Positions 33,137 through 42,179 of a stretch of DNA of 64,000 nt are shown here, in pieces (the stretch's first letter is position 1; every line of letters starts with the position of its first letter). The position numbers were made by a program, and so were the translations under genes. Where the stretch lies: the NCBI GenBank assembly GCA_021813585.1, contig JAKAJV010000015.1:1-64000 (forward strand), read 5' to 3'. The notes beneath the pieces are model-generated. The model was not told where the DNA came from, ran no database searches, and saw only the letters and a program-made list of their open reading frames with translations. Source of the stretch: Bacteroidota bacterium. GTDB taxonomy: Bacteria > Bacteroidota > Ignavibacteria > Ignavibacteriales > Ignavibacteriaceae.

Positions 33137-34903
33137 TTATCTGATTTTTATATGTAATTCTTTAAGCTGCTCTTCATCAACAGTAGAGGGTGCATCATCC
33201 ATAATTGAAACTGCACTTGCGGTTTTGGGAAAAGCGATTACTTCTCTAATTGATTTTTCACCGGCAAAAATCATCGCCAGCCTGTCGAACCCGAAAGCAA
33301 TTCCACCATGAGGCGGGGCGCCGTATTTAAATGCATTCATTAAGAATCCGAATTTGTACTCGGCTTCTTCATCTGAAATGCCGAGGGCTTTGAACATTTT
33401 TGCCTGCAGCTCCGCATTATGGATTCTGATGCTTCCCCCGGCAATTTCGCTTCCGTTCAGTACCAAATCGTAAGCTCTCGCTCTAACTCTTGCCGGGTCG
33501 GATTCCATGAACTCGATATCTTCAAGTTTTGGTGAAGTGAAGGGGTGGTGCATTGCGTAATATCTGTGTGTTTGTTCATCCCACTCGAACAGCGGGAAAT
33601 CTGTAATCCACAATAATTTCGGAGCGGAGTCGGCATTTATTAAATCGAGTCGTCTCGCCATTTCCGTTCTTAATGATCCCATTATAGAAAGGGCTTTATG
33701 TCTGGGGCCGGTTAAAATGAAGATTAGATCTCCGGGCTTAGCCTTTAGGGCAGCTATTAAATTTTTCTTTTCCTCTCCGGTTAAAAATTTTGCAATCGGA
33801 GCTTCTAGATCGTTATCTTTAACTCGCATCCAGATTAGTCCGCCGGCTCCGAGTTTCTTTACGAAATCCGTAATTACATCCAACTGGTTACGTGTATATT
33901 CTCCGCAGCTCGGGGCGAGCAGACCCGTAATTATCCCTTTGTTCTTAATATGGTCCTGAAAGACTTTGAAAGTAGTGTTTGCAAAAACGTTGTTTAATGT
34001 TACCATTTCAAGGCCATATCTAAGGTCGGGCTTATCGCTGCCGTATTTTTCTAGTGCTTCATCAAAGGTTAAGCGGGGAATCGGCAAATCAAGCTCGCAG
34101 TTCCAAATTTCTTTGTAGAATACTTTCATCAATCCTTCAACTATTCCGAAAATATTTTCCTGATCGATGAAAGACATTTCAACATCTATCTGAGTAAACT
34201 CCGGCTGTCTGTCTGCGCGCAGGTCTTCATCTCTAAAGCATTTTACAATTTGAAAGTATCTATCGAGGCCCGAGACCATTAAAAGTTGTTTATACTGCTG
34301 TGGAGACTGGGGCAGAGCATAAAACTTTCCTTTATGCAGTCTGCTCGGTACAAGATAGTCCCTGGCGCCTTCGGGAGTGCTTTTCATAAGCACGGGAGTT
34401 TCAACTTCAACAAAATTATTATTATCAAAATATTTGCGAGCAACCTGGTACATCTTGTGCCGCATCAAAATATTTTTTTGAACTAGAGGTCTGCGTAAAT
34501 CCAGGTACCTGTATTTTAACCTTATGTCTTCACTGGTATCTATCTCATCCTTAATTGAAAAAGGCGGAGTCTTGGCTTCGTTTAAAATAACAAGCTTATT
34601 AACCATAACATCAACCTGACCGGTGGGCAAAGCCGGGTTTTCAGTCCCTTCGGGTCTCTTGCGTACTTTGCCTTCAACAGAGATTACGAACTCGCTTCTC
34701 AGGCTTCCGGCCGCTTCGTGAGCTTCTTTATTAAAGTTTGGTTCAAAAACTATTTGGGTAATACCATAACGGTCGCGTAAATCGATAAAGATTAAACCGC
34801 CTAAATCGCGCCTGGTATCTACCCATCCGTTAAGCACAACATTTTCGTCGATATTATTTTCCCGCAGTTCCCCGCAAGTGTGTGTTCTGGTTTTAAAATA
34901 CAT
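33137..34903 (-). CDS. aspS: Aspartyl-tRNA synthetase
   Basis: 588 residues, bacterial type. N-terminal OB-fold anticodon-binding domain (GWVDTRRDLGGLIFIDLRDRYG), class II motif 2 (FRDEDLRADRQPEFTQID), the bacterial GAD insertion (about 290-410) and motif 3 (GIAFGFDRLAMI). Charges tRNA-Asp with aspartate; the bacterial length and insert leave open whether it also charges tRNA-Asn. Single gene. Confidence 0.97.
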   Translation of the reverse strand: MYFKTRTHTCGELRENNIDENVVLNGWVDTRRDLGGLIFIDLRDRYGITQIVFEPNFNKEAHEAAGSLRSEFVISVEGKVRKRPEGTENPALPTGQVDVMVNKLVILNEAKTPPFSIKDEIDTSEDIRLKYRYLDLRRPLVQKNILMRHKMYQVARKYFDNNNFVEVETPVLMKSTPEGARDYLVPSRLHKGKFYALPQSPQQYKQLLMVSGLDRYFQIVKCFRDEDLRADRQPEFTQIDVEMSFIDQENIFGIVEGLMKVFYKEIWNCELDLPIPRLTFDEALEKYGSDKPDLRYGLEMVTLNNVFANTTFKVFQDHIKNKGIITGLLAPSCGEYTRNQLDVITDFVKKLGAGGLIWMRVKDNDLEAPIAKFLTGEEKKNLIAALKAKPGDLIFILTGPRHKALSIMGSLRTEMARRLDLINADSAPKLLWITDFPLFEWDEQTHRYYAMHHPFTSPKLEDIEFMESDPARVRARAYDLVLNGSEIAGGSIRIHNAELQAKMFKALGISDEEAEYKFGFLMNAFKYGAPPHGGIAFGFDRLAMIFAGEKSIREVIAFPKTASAVSIMDDAPSTVDEEQLKELHIKIR

Positions 34904-35030
34904 TTTTCTTTACGGACTCCTTAAAAAGATTGAGTTGCAAAAATAAACAAATAGATAAGGCAGTACAAATATTTCGTAATTCGAGATAGTTAGTGTTAAA
35001 TAGCGGCTAAGAACCAAGCTACCAATTACA

Positions 35031-36857
35031 CTAATTAGACTGTGTGAATAATTGATCGACCTTTATTTCGCCCCGCAGTGAGTTAGTCAAAACGATTTCT
35101 TCGGAGTTAAATAAATCTTCATAAGCAATTTGGGTTTCGATTACATACGGGTGGTTTTGGCTAATGAAATGCTTTCTGTAAACTCCTGGAAGTATTCCGC
35201 AATCTAAAGCCGGAGTAATCCATTTGCCGTTCTTTTTAATAAAAATATTAGTTATCGCGCCTTCAGTTAGATGGCCGTTTTCGTTAAAAAACAAAACGTC
35301 AAAAAAGCCTTGTCCGGAATATTTACGATACTCATCATCATAAAGCTTTCTGTTTGTGGTTTTGAAATATTGAAAACGATTTTGCGAAGAAATTATATTG
35401 GCAGAAATAATGACCTTAATTTTCCCGGCAAACGGAAAATATTCTTTAAGAGAGTAAGAACAATTTCCCCATTTATTCAGATTAAGCTTTAACCGGTATT
35501 TTTTTGCCTTGTTTGTTTTTTCCAATATATGGAAGACTTCACTCTTTATTTTGCGTTCGTCATATTTGAACAGAAAATAGTTTGCGGCATCTTTTAGTCT
35601 TTCTAAGTGCATATCGAAAAGAAAAATTTTTTTATTCTCAACGAGCATGGTTTCAAATAATTCGAAATAATCATCCGGCTCTAAAATGAATTTGCTTTTA
35701 AGCAGTGTCTCGTTGTATTCATCGGCAGGGCCGCTGTCCCACACTATACCGCTGCCAAGCCCAATTTCTCCTGCCCCGCTTTTCTTATTGATTTTCAGAG
35801 TACGAATTGCGACATTAAAAATCATTTTATCTTTTTCAACCAACCCGATTGTGCCGGTATAAATTCCTCTTTCCGCATTTTCAAGCTCATGAATAATTTC
35901 CATAGTTCTAATTTTAGGCGCGCCAGTAATTGAACCGGAAGGAAAAATATTCGTCAAAATTTCCTTAAAGCCCATCCCCTTTTGCAAGGTTGATCTTGTT
36001 TCAGAAATCATCTGGAAAAGGGATTCGTATTTTTCTACCTTGAACAAATCTGTTACTTTTACAGTGCCGAATTTGCTTATTCGCCCAGCATCGTTACGCA
36101 GCAAATCCAGGATCATTAAATTTTCGGCTTTATTCTTTTCACTATTTTGTAGCGTGTTGATATTTCGCCGGTCGTAAAGATTGTTTATCCCGCGGCTAAT
36201 CGTTCCTTTCATGGGCTTGGTAATAATTTCATTTTTCAGCACAGAAAAAAATAGCTCGGGGGAAACTGAAATTATAACTTCATCTTTATTGTTTATGAAC
36301 GCAGTGTAGCGCGCAGACTGATTAAATACCAGAGTCTTGAACAGGCTCGAATAGCTGCCAGAAAATTTAAAGCTTCCCCGGACGGTATAATTAACCTGGT
36401 AAGTATCGCCATGCGAAATATAATTTTTTATTCGCGCTATATCTTCTTCAAAATCTTCTTTACTTTTATTAAGATTGAAATTGGAAACATCATAATTTTT
36501 TTGATTATCTCCCGAAACGAAATCTAATTCTTCCGGTTTTACTATTCTTACTTTCGTATTATCGAAGAAACAAAACCGGAGAAGCACCGAATTATTTTCT
36601 GTTCCTAGCTGCAAAAGTTTTTCTTCAAAAAAGTGCCCGGCTTCATAAGTAAGAAACCCGTATCCAATCCTTCCATTTTCAATTTGTTTCTGGATTAAAT
36701 CGAACGCCTCAAACAATTCATCTCGATTTCGGGCAGTAATAACTTCGTCTGGTTCGACAAATAAATAGCAATTACCCTTTTCATAAACCGGCGGAGTATA
36801 AAATAGTGCCGAGTATTCTTTAGCTAAATATTCGTTGAAGATTTTTTCAATGGTCAT
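35031..36857 (-). CDS. pabB: Fused aminodeoxychorismate synthase component I / aminodeoxychorismate lyase
   Basis: 608 residues. Residues 1-390 are the chorismate-binding PabB domain (DLLRNDAGRISKFGTVKV, FPSGSITGAPKIRTMEII, YTGTIGLV); residues 395-608 are a class IV PLP-dependent lyase (PabC-like; FETMLVENKKIFLFDMHLERL, LTEGAITNIFI, GILPGVYR). The first forms aminodeoxychorismate from chorismate with a PabA glutaminase (not in the window), the second releases p-aminobenzoate for folate. The fusion is common in several phyla. Divergent from the pyrimidine phosphorylase gene. Confidence 0.93.
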   Translation of the reverse strand: MTIEKIFNEYLAKEYSALFYTPPVYEKGNCYLFVEPDEVITARNRDELFEAFDLIQKQIENGRIGYGFLTYEAGHFFEEKLLQLGTENNSVLLRFCFFDNTKVRIVKPEELDFVSGDNQKNYDVSNFNLNKSKEDFEEDIARIKNYISHGDTYQVNYTVRGSFKFSGSYSSLFKTLVFNQSARYTAFINNKDEVIISVSPELFFSVLKNEIITKPMKGTISRGINNLYDRRNINTLQNSEKNKAENLMILDLLRNDAGRISKFGTVKVTDLFKVEKYESLFQMISETRSTLQKGMGFKEILTNIFPSGSITGAPKIRTMEIIHELENAERGIYTGTIGLVEKDKMIFNVAIRTLKINKKSGAGEIGLGSGIVWDSGPADEYNETLLKSKFILEPDDYFELFETMLVENKKIFLFDMHLERLKDAANYFLFKYDERKIKSEVFHILEKTNKAKKYRLKLNLNKWGNCSYSLKEYFPFAGKIKVIISANIISSQNRFQYFKTTNRKLYDDEYRKYSGQGFFDVLFFNENGHLTEGAITNIFIKKNGKWITPALDCGILPGVYRKHFISQNHPYVIETQIAYEDLFNSEEIVLTNSLRGEIKVDQLFTQSN

Positions 36858-37017
36858 TAGTACTAAAAAATTGTTTGGTAATAACTATTTTAAAATAACA
36901 TAAATATAAATCTTTCCTCTCTCTTTTCTAACAGAAATTTTTCCATCATACTTTTATTTGCAAGAATAACAGCATAATTTTGCTTTCAACAAAATTATCA
37001 CAAGGGATAGGGCGGCA

Positions 37018-38322
37018 ATGAACACAGTTGAATTAATAAGAAAGAAGCGAGATGGAAAAGCTCTCGATGAAAAGGAAATTGACTTTATAATTTCTTCTTA
37101 TACGAAAAATAAAATTCCCGACTACCAGTTCTCTGCTTTTTTAATGGCAGCATTCCTTAAAGGAATGAATAAGGAAGAAACTTCAGCCTTAACAGAAGCA
37201 ATGCTTTACAGCGGGCTGGTTATCGATCTAAAATCTATTCCAGGTTCAAAGATAGATAAGCATTCAACCGGCGGTGTGGGAGATAAGACATCCTTAATAC
37301 TCGCGCCAGTTGCAGCGGCTGCCGGCATAAACGTTCCGATGATTTCCGGAAGAGGTCTCGGGCATACCGGCGGAACCCTGGATAAACTGGAATCAATCCC
37401 CGGCTTTAGAACCGATTTAAATTTATCAGAATATAAAACTGTAATTAAAAAATGCGGCGCAGTTTTAATTGGGCAGACGAAGGACATTGCCCCGGCAGAC
37501 AAGCTAATTTATTCGCTTCGCGATGTAACTGCAACAGTAGAATCAATTCCGCTCATCACTGCAAGCATAATGAGTAAGAAACTAGCAGAAGGCATTGACG
37601 GTCTGGTGCTTGATGTTAAAACCGGCAGCGGTGCATTTATGAAGAAACAAAAAGATTCCGAGCTGCTGGCAACATCGTTAATTGAAACCGCAAAATCGTT
37701 TGATAAAAAAGTAATCGCATTTATAACAGATATGAACCAGCCTCTGGGGAATTATATCGGCAACTGGCTCGAAGTATTTGAATCGATTAAAGTGCTGCGA
37801 GGCGAAGTTAAAGGTGATCTGCTTAATTTGAGCACCGCGCTTTCAGGTGCGATGATATACCTTGGAGGTAAAGCAACTTCGATTAAAGAAGGCATTGAAA
37901 TTTCAAATGAGTTAATTAAGAACGGCAAGGCATTTGAAAAATTTGTAGAGATTGTAAAATATCAGGGTGGAGATATTAAGGCCATTGAGAATCCTGAAAA
38001 ATATCCTAAAGCTAAGTACGTTGAAAGTGTATATAGTAATGAGGAAGGATATTTGGCCGGTATGGATAATTATGCTATCGGCGTGGCCGCACTTGAATTG
38101 GGTGCAGGCAGAAAGACAAAAGAAGATAAAATAGATCCTAAAGCCGGAATAATTCTTAATATCAAAATAGGAGATTATATAAAAAAGGGAGAGGTTATAG
38201 CCGAGATACATTCGTCCTCTAAAGCTGGGATTAGTTCAGCGAAAGAAAAGTTAATAAATATTTTGGAATTTGATTCTAATCCTGTTAAAAAATCCAAATT
38301 GATTAAAAAGGTAATCGAGTAG
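37018..38322 (+). CDS. Pyrimidine-nucleoside/thymidine phosphorylase
   Basis: 434 residues. Family signature KHSTGGVGDKTSLILAP and SGRGLGHTGGTLDKLE; C-terminal domain typical of the class. Cleaves thymidine and/or uridine to base and sugar-1-phosphate for salvage. Length matches both Pdp and DeoA, so substrate range is open. Followed by a 115-bp gap and the heme cluster. Confidence 0.95.
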   Translation: MNTVELIRKKRDGKALDEKEIDFIISSYTKNKIPDYQFSAFLMAAFLKGMNKEETSALTEAMLYSGLVIDLKSIPGSKIDKHSTGGVGDKTSLILAPVAAAAGINVPMISGRGLGHTGGTLDKLESIPGFRTDLNLSEYKTVIKKCGAVLIGQTKDIAPADKLIYSLRDVTATVESIPLITASIMSKKLAEGIDGLVLDVKTGSGAFMKKQKDSELLATSLIETAKSFDKKVIAFITDMNQPLGNYIGNWLEVFESIKVLRGEVKGDLLNLSTALSGAMIYLGGKATSIKEGIEISNELIKNGKAFEKFVEIVKYQGGDIKAIENPEKYPKAKYVESVYSNEEGYLAGMDNYAIGVAALELGAGRKTKEDKIDPKAGIILNIKIGDYIKKGEVIAEIHSSSKAGISSAKEKLINILEFDSNPVKKSKLIKKVIE

Positions 38323-38410
38323 AAGGAACAATGTTTATCTTAAAGGCAGACGTTTGGCTGACCGGCGGGTCAAAAATATATTGATTGATAATCTGATATT
38401 GTTTATTTTT

Positions 38411-38434
38411 GAACCTATTAGTCAGTAAAGGTTC
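38411..38434 (+). promoter_or_regulatory. Small hairpin over the hemX ribosome binding region
   Basis: GAACCT-N12-AGGTTC ends 3 bp before the ATG of hemX and includes the only purine-rich segment (AAAGG) that could serve as ribosome binding site. Could affect translation of the first heme-cluster gene; weak evidence. Confidence 0.3.
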
Positions 38435-38437
38435 TTT

Positions 38438-39262
38438 ATGAAAGATATAATAGATTTTTCCAATATTCTTTTGCCCTTTCTTTATATCATAACTTTCGTG
38501 TTTTATTCGTACGATTTTATGAAGGGAGGCAAGAGGTTTGTTAATTCTAAAAGATTGTTTTTGTTCCTTACAATTTTCTTCCATCTTTTTTACCTTTTAT
38601 TACGAACCATTTATTTCGATCATCCGCCGATTACAAACGTATTCGAAATTTTTACCGTACTGGCTTTCGCAATCAGCTTTTCATATTTTATACTGGAGCT
38701 TGTAACCGACATAAGAGGAACCGGCCCGTTCATAATAATTATCTCAATTGTATTTCAAACTATTTCGTCTTTTTATATTCCGGATCTGTTTCAGGTAAAG
38801 GAAGTTTTGAGGAATCATCTTCTCGGCATCCATGTTTTTACCGCGCTCATCGGTTATTCTGCAATTACAATTTCGGCCGTGTACGGGTTCTTATATTTAA
38901 CTCTTTACAAAGATATTAAGCTGAATAAGTTCGGGCTGATCTTCGATAGGCTGCCAAGCCTGGATGTTCTAGAAAAATTAAGCTTCTATTCGGCGGTAAT
39001 AGGCTTTGTTCTTTTAACATGGACAATTATAATAGGGATTATCTGGCTACCCAAAGCATTCCCTAAATTCTCTTATGCAGATCCCAAACTGATAGGCACA
39101 TTTGCCGTATGGGTTTTATACGGTATCGGTCTCTTTAGCAAAATTTTCGGGAAGCTGCAGGGAAAGAAAGTTATTATACTTTCGATCCTCGGATTTGTTA
39201 TTGCGATTATTTCGACAATAATTACGAACTTTTTAGCCAAAAGCTTTCATTCATTCTATTGA
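38438..39262 (+). CDS. HemX/CcsA-type cytochrome c assembly membrane protein
   Basis: 274 residues, about eight TM helices. The GIHVFTALIGYSAITISAVYGFLYLTLYK segment (two parts) matches the CcsA/HemX family, and the gene directly precedes hemA as hemX does in Firmicutes. HemX modulates glutamyl-tRNA reductase levels; CcsA handles heme for cytochrome c. Its short length and location favour HemX. Confidence 0.85.
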   Translation: MKDIIDFSNILLPFLYIITFVFYSYDFMKGGKRFVNSKRLFLFLTIFFHLFYLLLRTIYFDHPPITNVFEIFTVLAFAISFSYFILELVTDIRGTGPFIIIISIVFQTISSFYIPDLFQVKEVLRNHLLGIHVFTALIGYSAITISAVYGFLYLTLYKDIKLNKFGLIFDRLPSLDVLEKLSFYSAVIGFVLLTWTIIIGIIWLPKAFPKFSYADPKLIGTFAVWVLYGIGLFSKIFGKLQGKKVIILSILGFVIAIISTIITNFLAKSFHSFY

Positions 39263-39268
39263 GATAGC

Positions 39269-40549
39269 ATGAAGTTATTAGCAGTTTCCATAAACCATAG
39301 GACCGCCCCGGTTGAATTAAGAGAAGCATTGCATTTAAGCGACAATGAAGTTCAGTCTTATATTCAAAAGATTAAAGGCAAACTGTTTTCCGAAGGCGTT
39401 GTTATTTCCACTTGCAACCGCACAGAGATTTACGGGATTCCCGTACGGCAGGATTTAACGCACGACGATATAAAGAACACACTGGGTAATATTAAATCAG
39501 TCGATTATCTTCAGCCGGAACATTTCCAGTACTACCGTTCCGACGAAGCGATTCATCATTTATTCAGCTTAGCTACCGGGATAGACTCCCTGCTTATTGG
39601 CGACAACCAGATTTTTAAACAGGTAAAAGATTCTTTTCAGATCGCAGAGGAAAACGGTTTCGTAGGCTTCTTAATGAAGAGGATTTTCGATTCTACTGTT
39701 AAAGCCGGCAAGCGGGCAATTACCGAAACTCTTATTAGCGAAGGCGCAGTTACCGTAAGCTATGCCGCAGTTCAACTGATTGAAAAAATATTTTCAAACT
39801 TAAGCAAGAAATCGGCTCTCGTTATAGGGGCGGGCGAGACCGGCGAGATAGCTGCAAAGCATCTTAGCGAAAGAGGGATAGGGAAACTGGCGATAACAAA
39901 CAGAACTAAAGAGCGCGCCGAAAAGTTAGCCGGTAAGATCAACGCAAAAATAATTCCGTTTGAAATCCTTAAAGAGCAGCTTTACGAATATGATATTATC
40001 CTGAGCGCAACAAGTGCGGAAAACATAATTCTTGGCAAGGAAGAAATTAAGGCGGCGATGAAAAAAAGGAATTATAATCCGTGCGTAATTATGGATATCG
40101 CCGTACCGAGAGATGTTGATCCCGCAGTTAAGGAAATTGATTACGTATTTTACAACGACATTGATTCCCTTAGCATAATCGTCCAGCAGAACCTGAATAA
40201 GAGAAAAGATCAAATTCCCAAAGTACAAAATATTATTGAAGAGGAATTAAAAGCTTTCATCAACTGGTATAAATCCCTTGATGCCGCACCCACAATAAAA
40301 AATCTTAGGGATTATTTCGAATCGATACGCGCAGAGGAAGTTGATAAAAACAAAAACAGGTTTTCTATGGAGGACCAGGAGAAGCTTGATATAATTACCA
40401 AAAGGATAATCAACAAGATTCTTCATCATCCGACCGTTGAGCTTAAGAAGTATGCAGAGTCGGATGTGGATTCCAACGAAGCAGCAATGAAGATAAGCAT
40501 TATTAAGGAATTGTTCGGGATAGACATTAACAACAACAAGGAAACATAA
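39269..40549 (+). CDS. hemA: Glutamyl-tRNA reductase
   Basis: 426 residues. Catalytic Cys49 in VVISTCNRTEIY, NADP-binding domain with ALVIGAGETGEIAAKHL, and the C-terminal dimerisation helix. Reduces glutamyl-tRNA to glutamate-1-semialdehyde, the first committed step of the C5 heme pathway. 6 bp after hemX, 1 bp before hemC. Confidence 0.97.
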   Translation: MKLLAVSINHRTAPVELREALHLSDNEVQSYIQKIKGKLFSEGVVISTCNRTEIYGIPVRQDLTHDDIKNTLGNIKSVDYLQPEHFQYYRSDEAIHHLFSLATGIDSLLIGDNQIFKQVKDSFQIAEENGFVGFLMKRIFDSTVKAGKRAITETLISEGAVTVSYAAVQLIEKIFSNLSKKSALVIGAGETGEIAAKHLSERGIGKLAITNRTKERAEKLAGKINAKIIPFEILKEQLYEYDIILSATSAENIILGKEEIKAAMKKRNYNPCVIMDIAVPRDVDPAVKEIDYVFYNDIDSLSIIVQQNLNKRKDQIPKVQNIIEEELKAFINWYKSLDAAPTIKNLRDYFESIRAEEVDKNKNRFSMEDQEKLDIITKRIINKILHHPTVELKKYAESDVDSNEAAMKISIIKELFGIDINNNKET

Positions 40550-40550
40550 T

Positions 40551-41492
40551 TTGATCAAGAAAATTATTATAGGCTCCCGCGGCAGCGAGCTTGCCTTATG
40601 GCAATCTAGCTTTGTTAAAAAAGAAATCGAGAAGGCCAATAAGAATTTAAAAGTCGAAATAAAAATAATTAAAACCACCGGCGATAAAATTCTTGATGTT
40701 GCTCTTTCAAAGATCGGCGACCGAAGCTTGTTCACCAAAGAGCTTGAAGCTGCTCTCTTAAAAAACGAAATAGATCTTGCTGTCCACAGCCTGAAAGACC
40801 TTCAAACACAGCTGCCTAAAGGACTGAAACTGGCTGCCGTAACAAAGCGGCATCCTGTTGAAGATGTTCTGATTGCCGGGAAGAAAGGAACTACACTCCA
40901 GTCGCTTCAAGAAAATGCGGTTATCGCCACCGGCTCGCTCCGTAGAAGATGCCAGATTCTGCATTTGCGTCCGGACATTAAAATTGAAGAGCTCCGCGGT
41001 AATGTTCCTACCAGGATCGAAAAATTTTTGAAATCAAAATGGGATGGGATAATTCTTGCGCGGGCCGGAGTAGAGAGGCTGAAGCTTCAAAAATATATTT
41101 CGTCTGTTATAAGCGCCGAAGAAATTATGCCTGCTGTAGGCCAGGGCGCACTTGGAATTGAGACAAGCGAAGAGAACAATTTTGTAAGTGAAATTTTGCA
41201 GTCAATCCACCACGAAGATACATACAAAGCAGTGCTTGCCGAAAGAGCTTTGCTTAGAACACTTGAAGGTGGATGCCAGGTACCCATCGGCGCATTTGCC
41301 GAAGTTAAATCAAACGGGTTGTATTTGGATTCGCTTGTCGGCTCGATTGACGGTACAATTACATTCAGAAAAAAAATAAGAGGCAGTAAAACAAATCCGG
41401 AAGGCCTGGGGAAAAGATTGGCTAAGGATTTGTTGAAAGCCGGAGCCAAGGGCATTCTTGATGAAATTTATTTAACCGCGAGGACGAAATGA
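40551..41492 (+). CDS. hemC: Hydroxymethylbilane synthase (porphobilinogen deaminase)
   Basis: 313 residues, TTG start 1 bp after the hemA stop. Conserved IGSRGSELALWQ, KDLQT and LEGGCQVPIGA, with cofactor cysteine C242 carrying the dipyrromethane. Joins four porphobilinogens. Overlaps the following lipoprotein gene by 4 bp. Confidence 0.97.
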   Translation: MIKKIIIGSRGSELALWQSSFVKKEIEKANKNLKVEIKIIKTTGDKILDVALSKIGDRSLFTKELEAALLKNEIDLAVHSLKDLQTQLPKGLKLAAVTKRHPVEDVLIAGKKGTTLQSLQENAVIATGSLRRRCQILHLRPDIKIEELRGNVPTRIEKFLKSKWDGIILARAGVERLKLQKYISSVISAEEIMPAVGQGALGIETSEENNFVSEILQSIHHEDTYKAVLAERALLRTLEGGCQVPIGAFAEVKSNGLYLDSLVGSIDGTITFRKKIRGSKTNPEGLGKRLAKDLLKAGAKGILDEIYLTARTK

Positions 41493-42109
41493 CGATTAAA
41501 AGTAAAAATATAATAACGGGGGCATTCATGTTTTTACTTTCTATTTCGATTTTGTTCGGGCTTAACTCATGCAGCTGCGGCTGCGGCACGGCAGACGCTT
41601 CGGATGTGCCGCTGAGCGTTCTTAACAAAGCAAATAATTTTATAATAACCCGCACAGGCAAGGAGTTTTTTGATAAGTATATAACGCCGGATTTTTCCCT
41701 GATTACTTACAAAGACCCGTATTATAAAATGGCGTATAAATTTTTTATGCCCGAAAAACCTTATGTAAATACTGTAATAACTTTTTCAATAGATAAGGAT
41801 GGGAAGATTGACGGGAAAGATGAGATAGCCGGAATACCGGAATATTTAAAAGACCCGGCCTCCTGCCGATTTAATATAGACGACAAGCAGGCTATAAAAA
41901 TAGCTAAGGAAAACGGGTTGAAAGAAGGCGTGTCCAAATGGAAGGTCGGGCTGCTCTGGGATAGTTCTTATAATCAATACATATGGCATGTTCTGTCTAC
42001 GTATTCGGAATCCGGCAAGGATAAGAACTATAAAGGCAGCGGTAAAGAATTTCTTATCGATCCCAATACCGGTCAGGTTATTTCGGCAAACTTATGGCAT
42101 ATTCCGTAA
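41489..42109 (+). CDS. Lipoprotein of unknown function in heme cluster
   Basis: 206 residues. Signal peptide with a lipobox ending in SCSCGCG (several cysteines at 28-32), so probably lipid-anchored in the envelope. The central part (DDKQAIKIAKENGLKEG ... and GKEFLIDPNTGQVISANLW) has the look of a PepSY-like fold, often found in secreted protease inhibitors or cofactor proteins. The 4-bp overlap with hemC shows co-transcription. Its heme role is unknown. Confidence 0.7.
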   Translation: MTIKSKNIITGAFMFLLSISILFGLNSCSCGCGTADASDVPLSVLNKANNFIITRTGKEFFDKYITPDFSLITYKDPYYKMAYKFFMPEKPYVNTVITFSIDKDGKIDGKDEIAGIPEYLKDPASCRFNIDDKQAIKIAKENGLKEGVSKWKVGLLWDSSYNQYIWHVLSTYSESGKDKNYKGSGKEFLIDPNTGQVISANLWHIP

Positions 42110-42179
42110 CGCCGTTAATGGCAGTTGGTAAAAATTCGAATAAAAATTTTAATAAAAATGTATTGCGCAGATAATTTAA

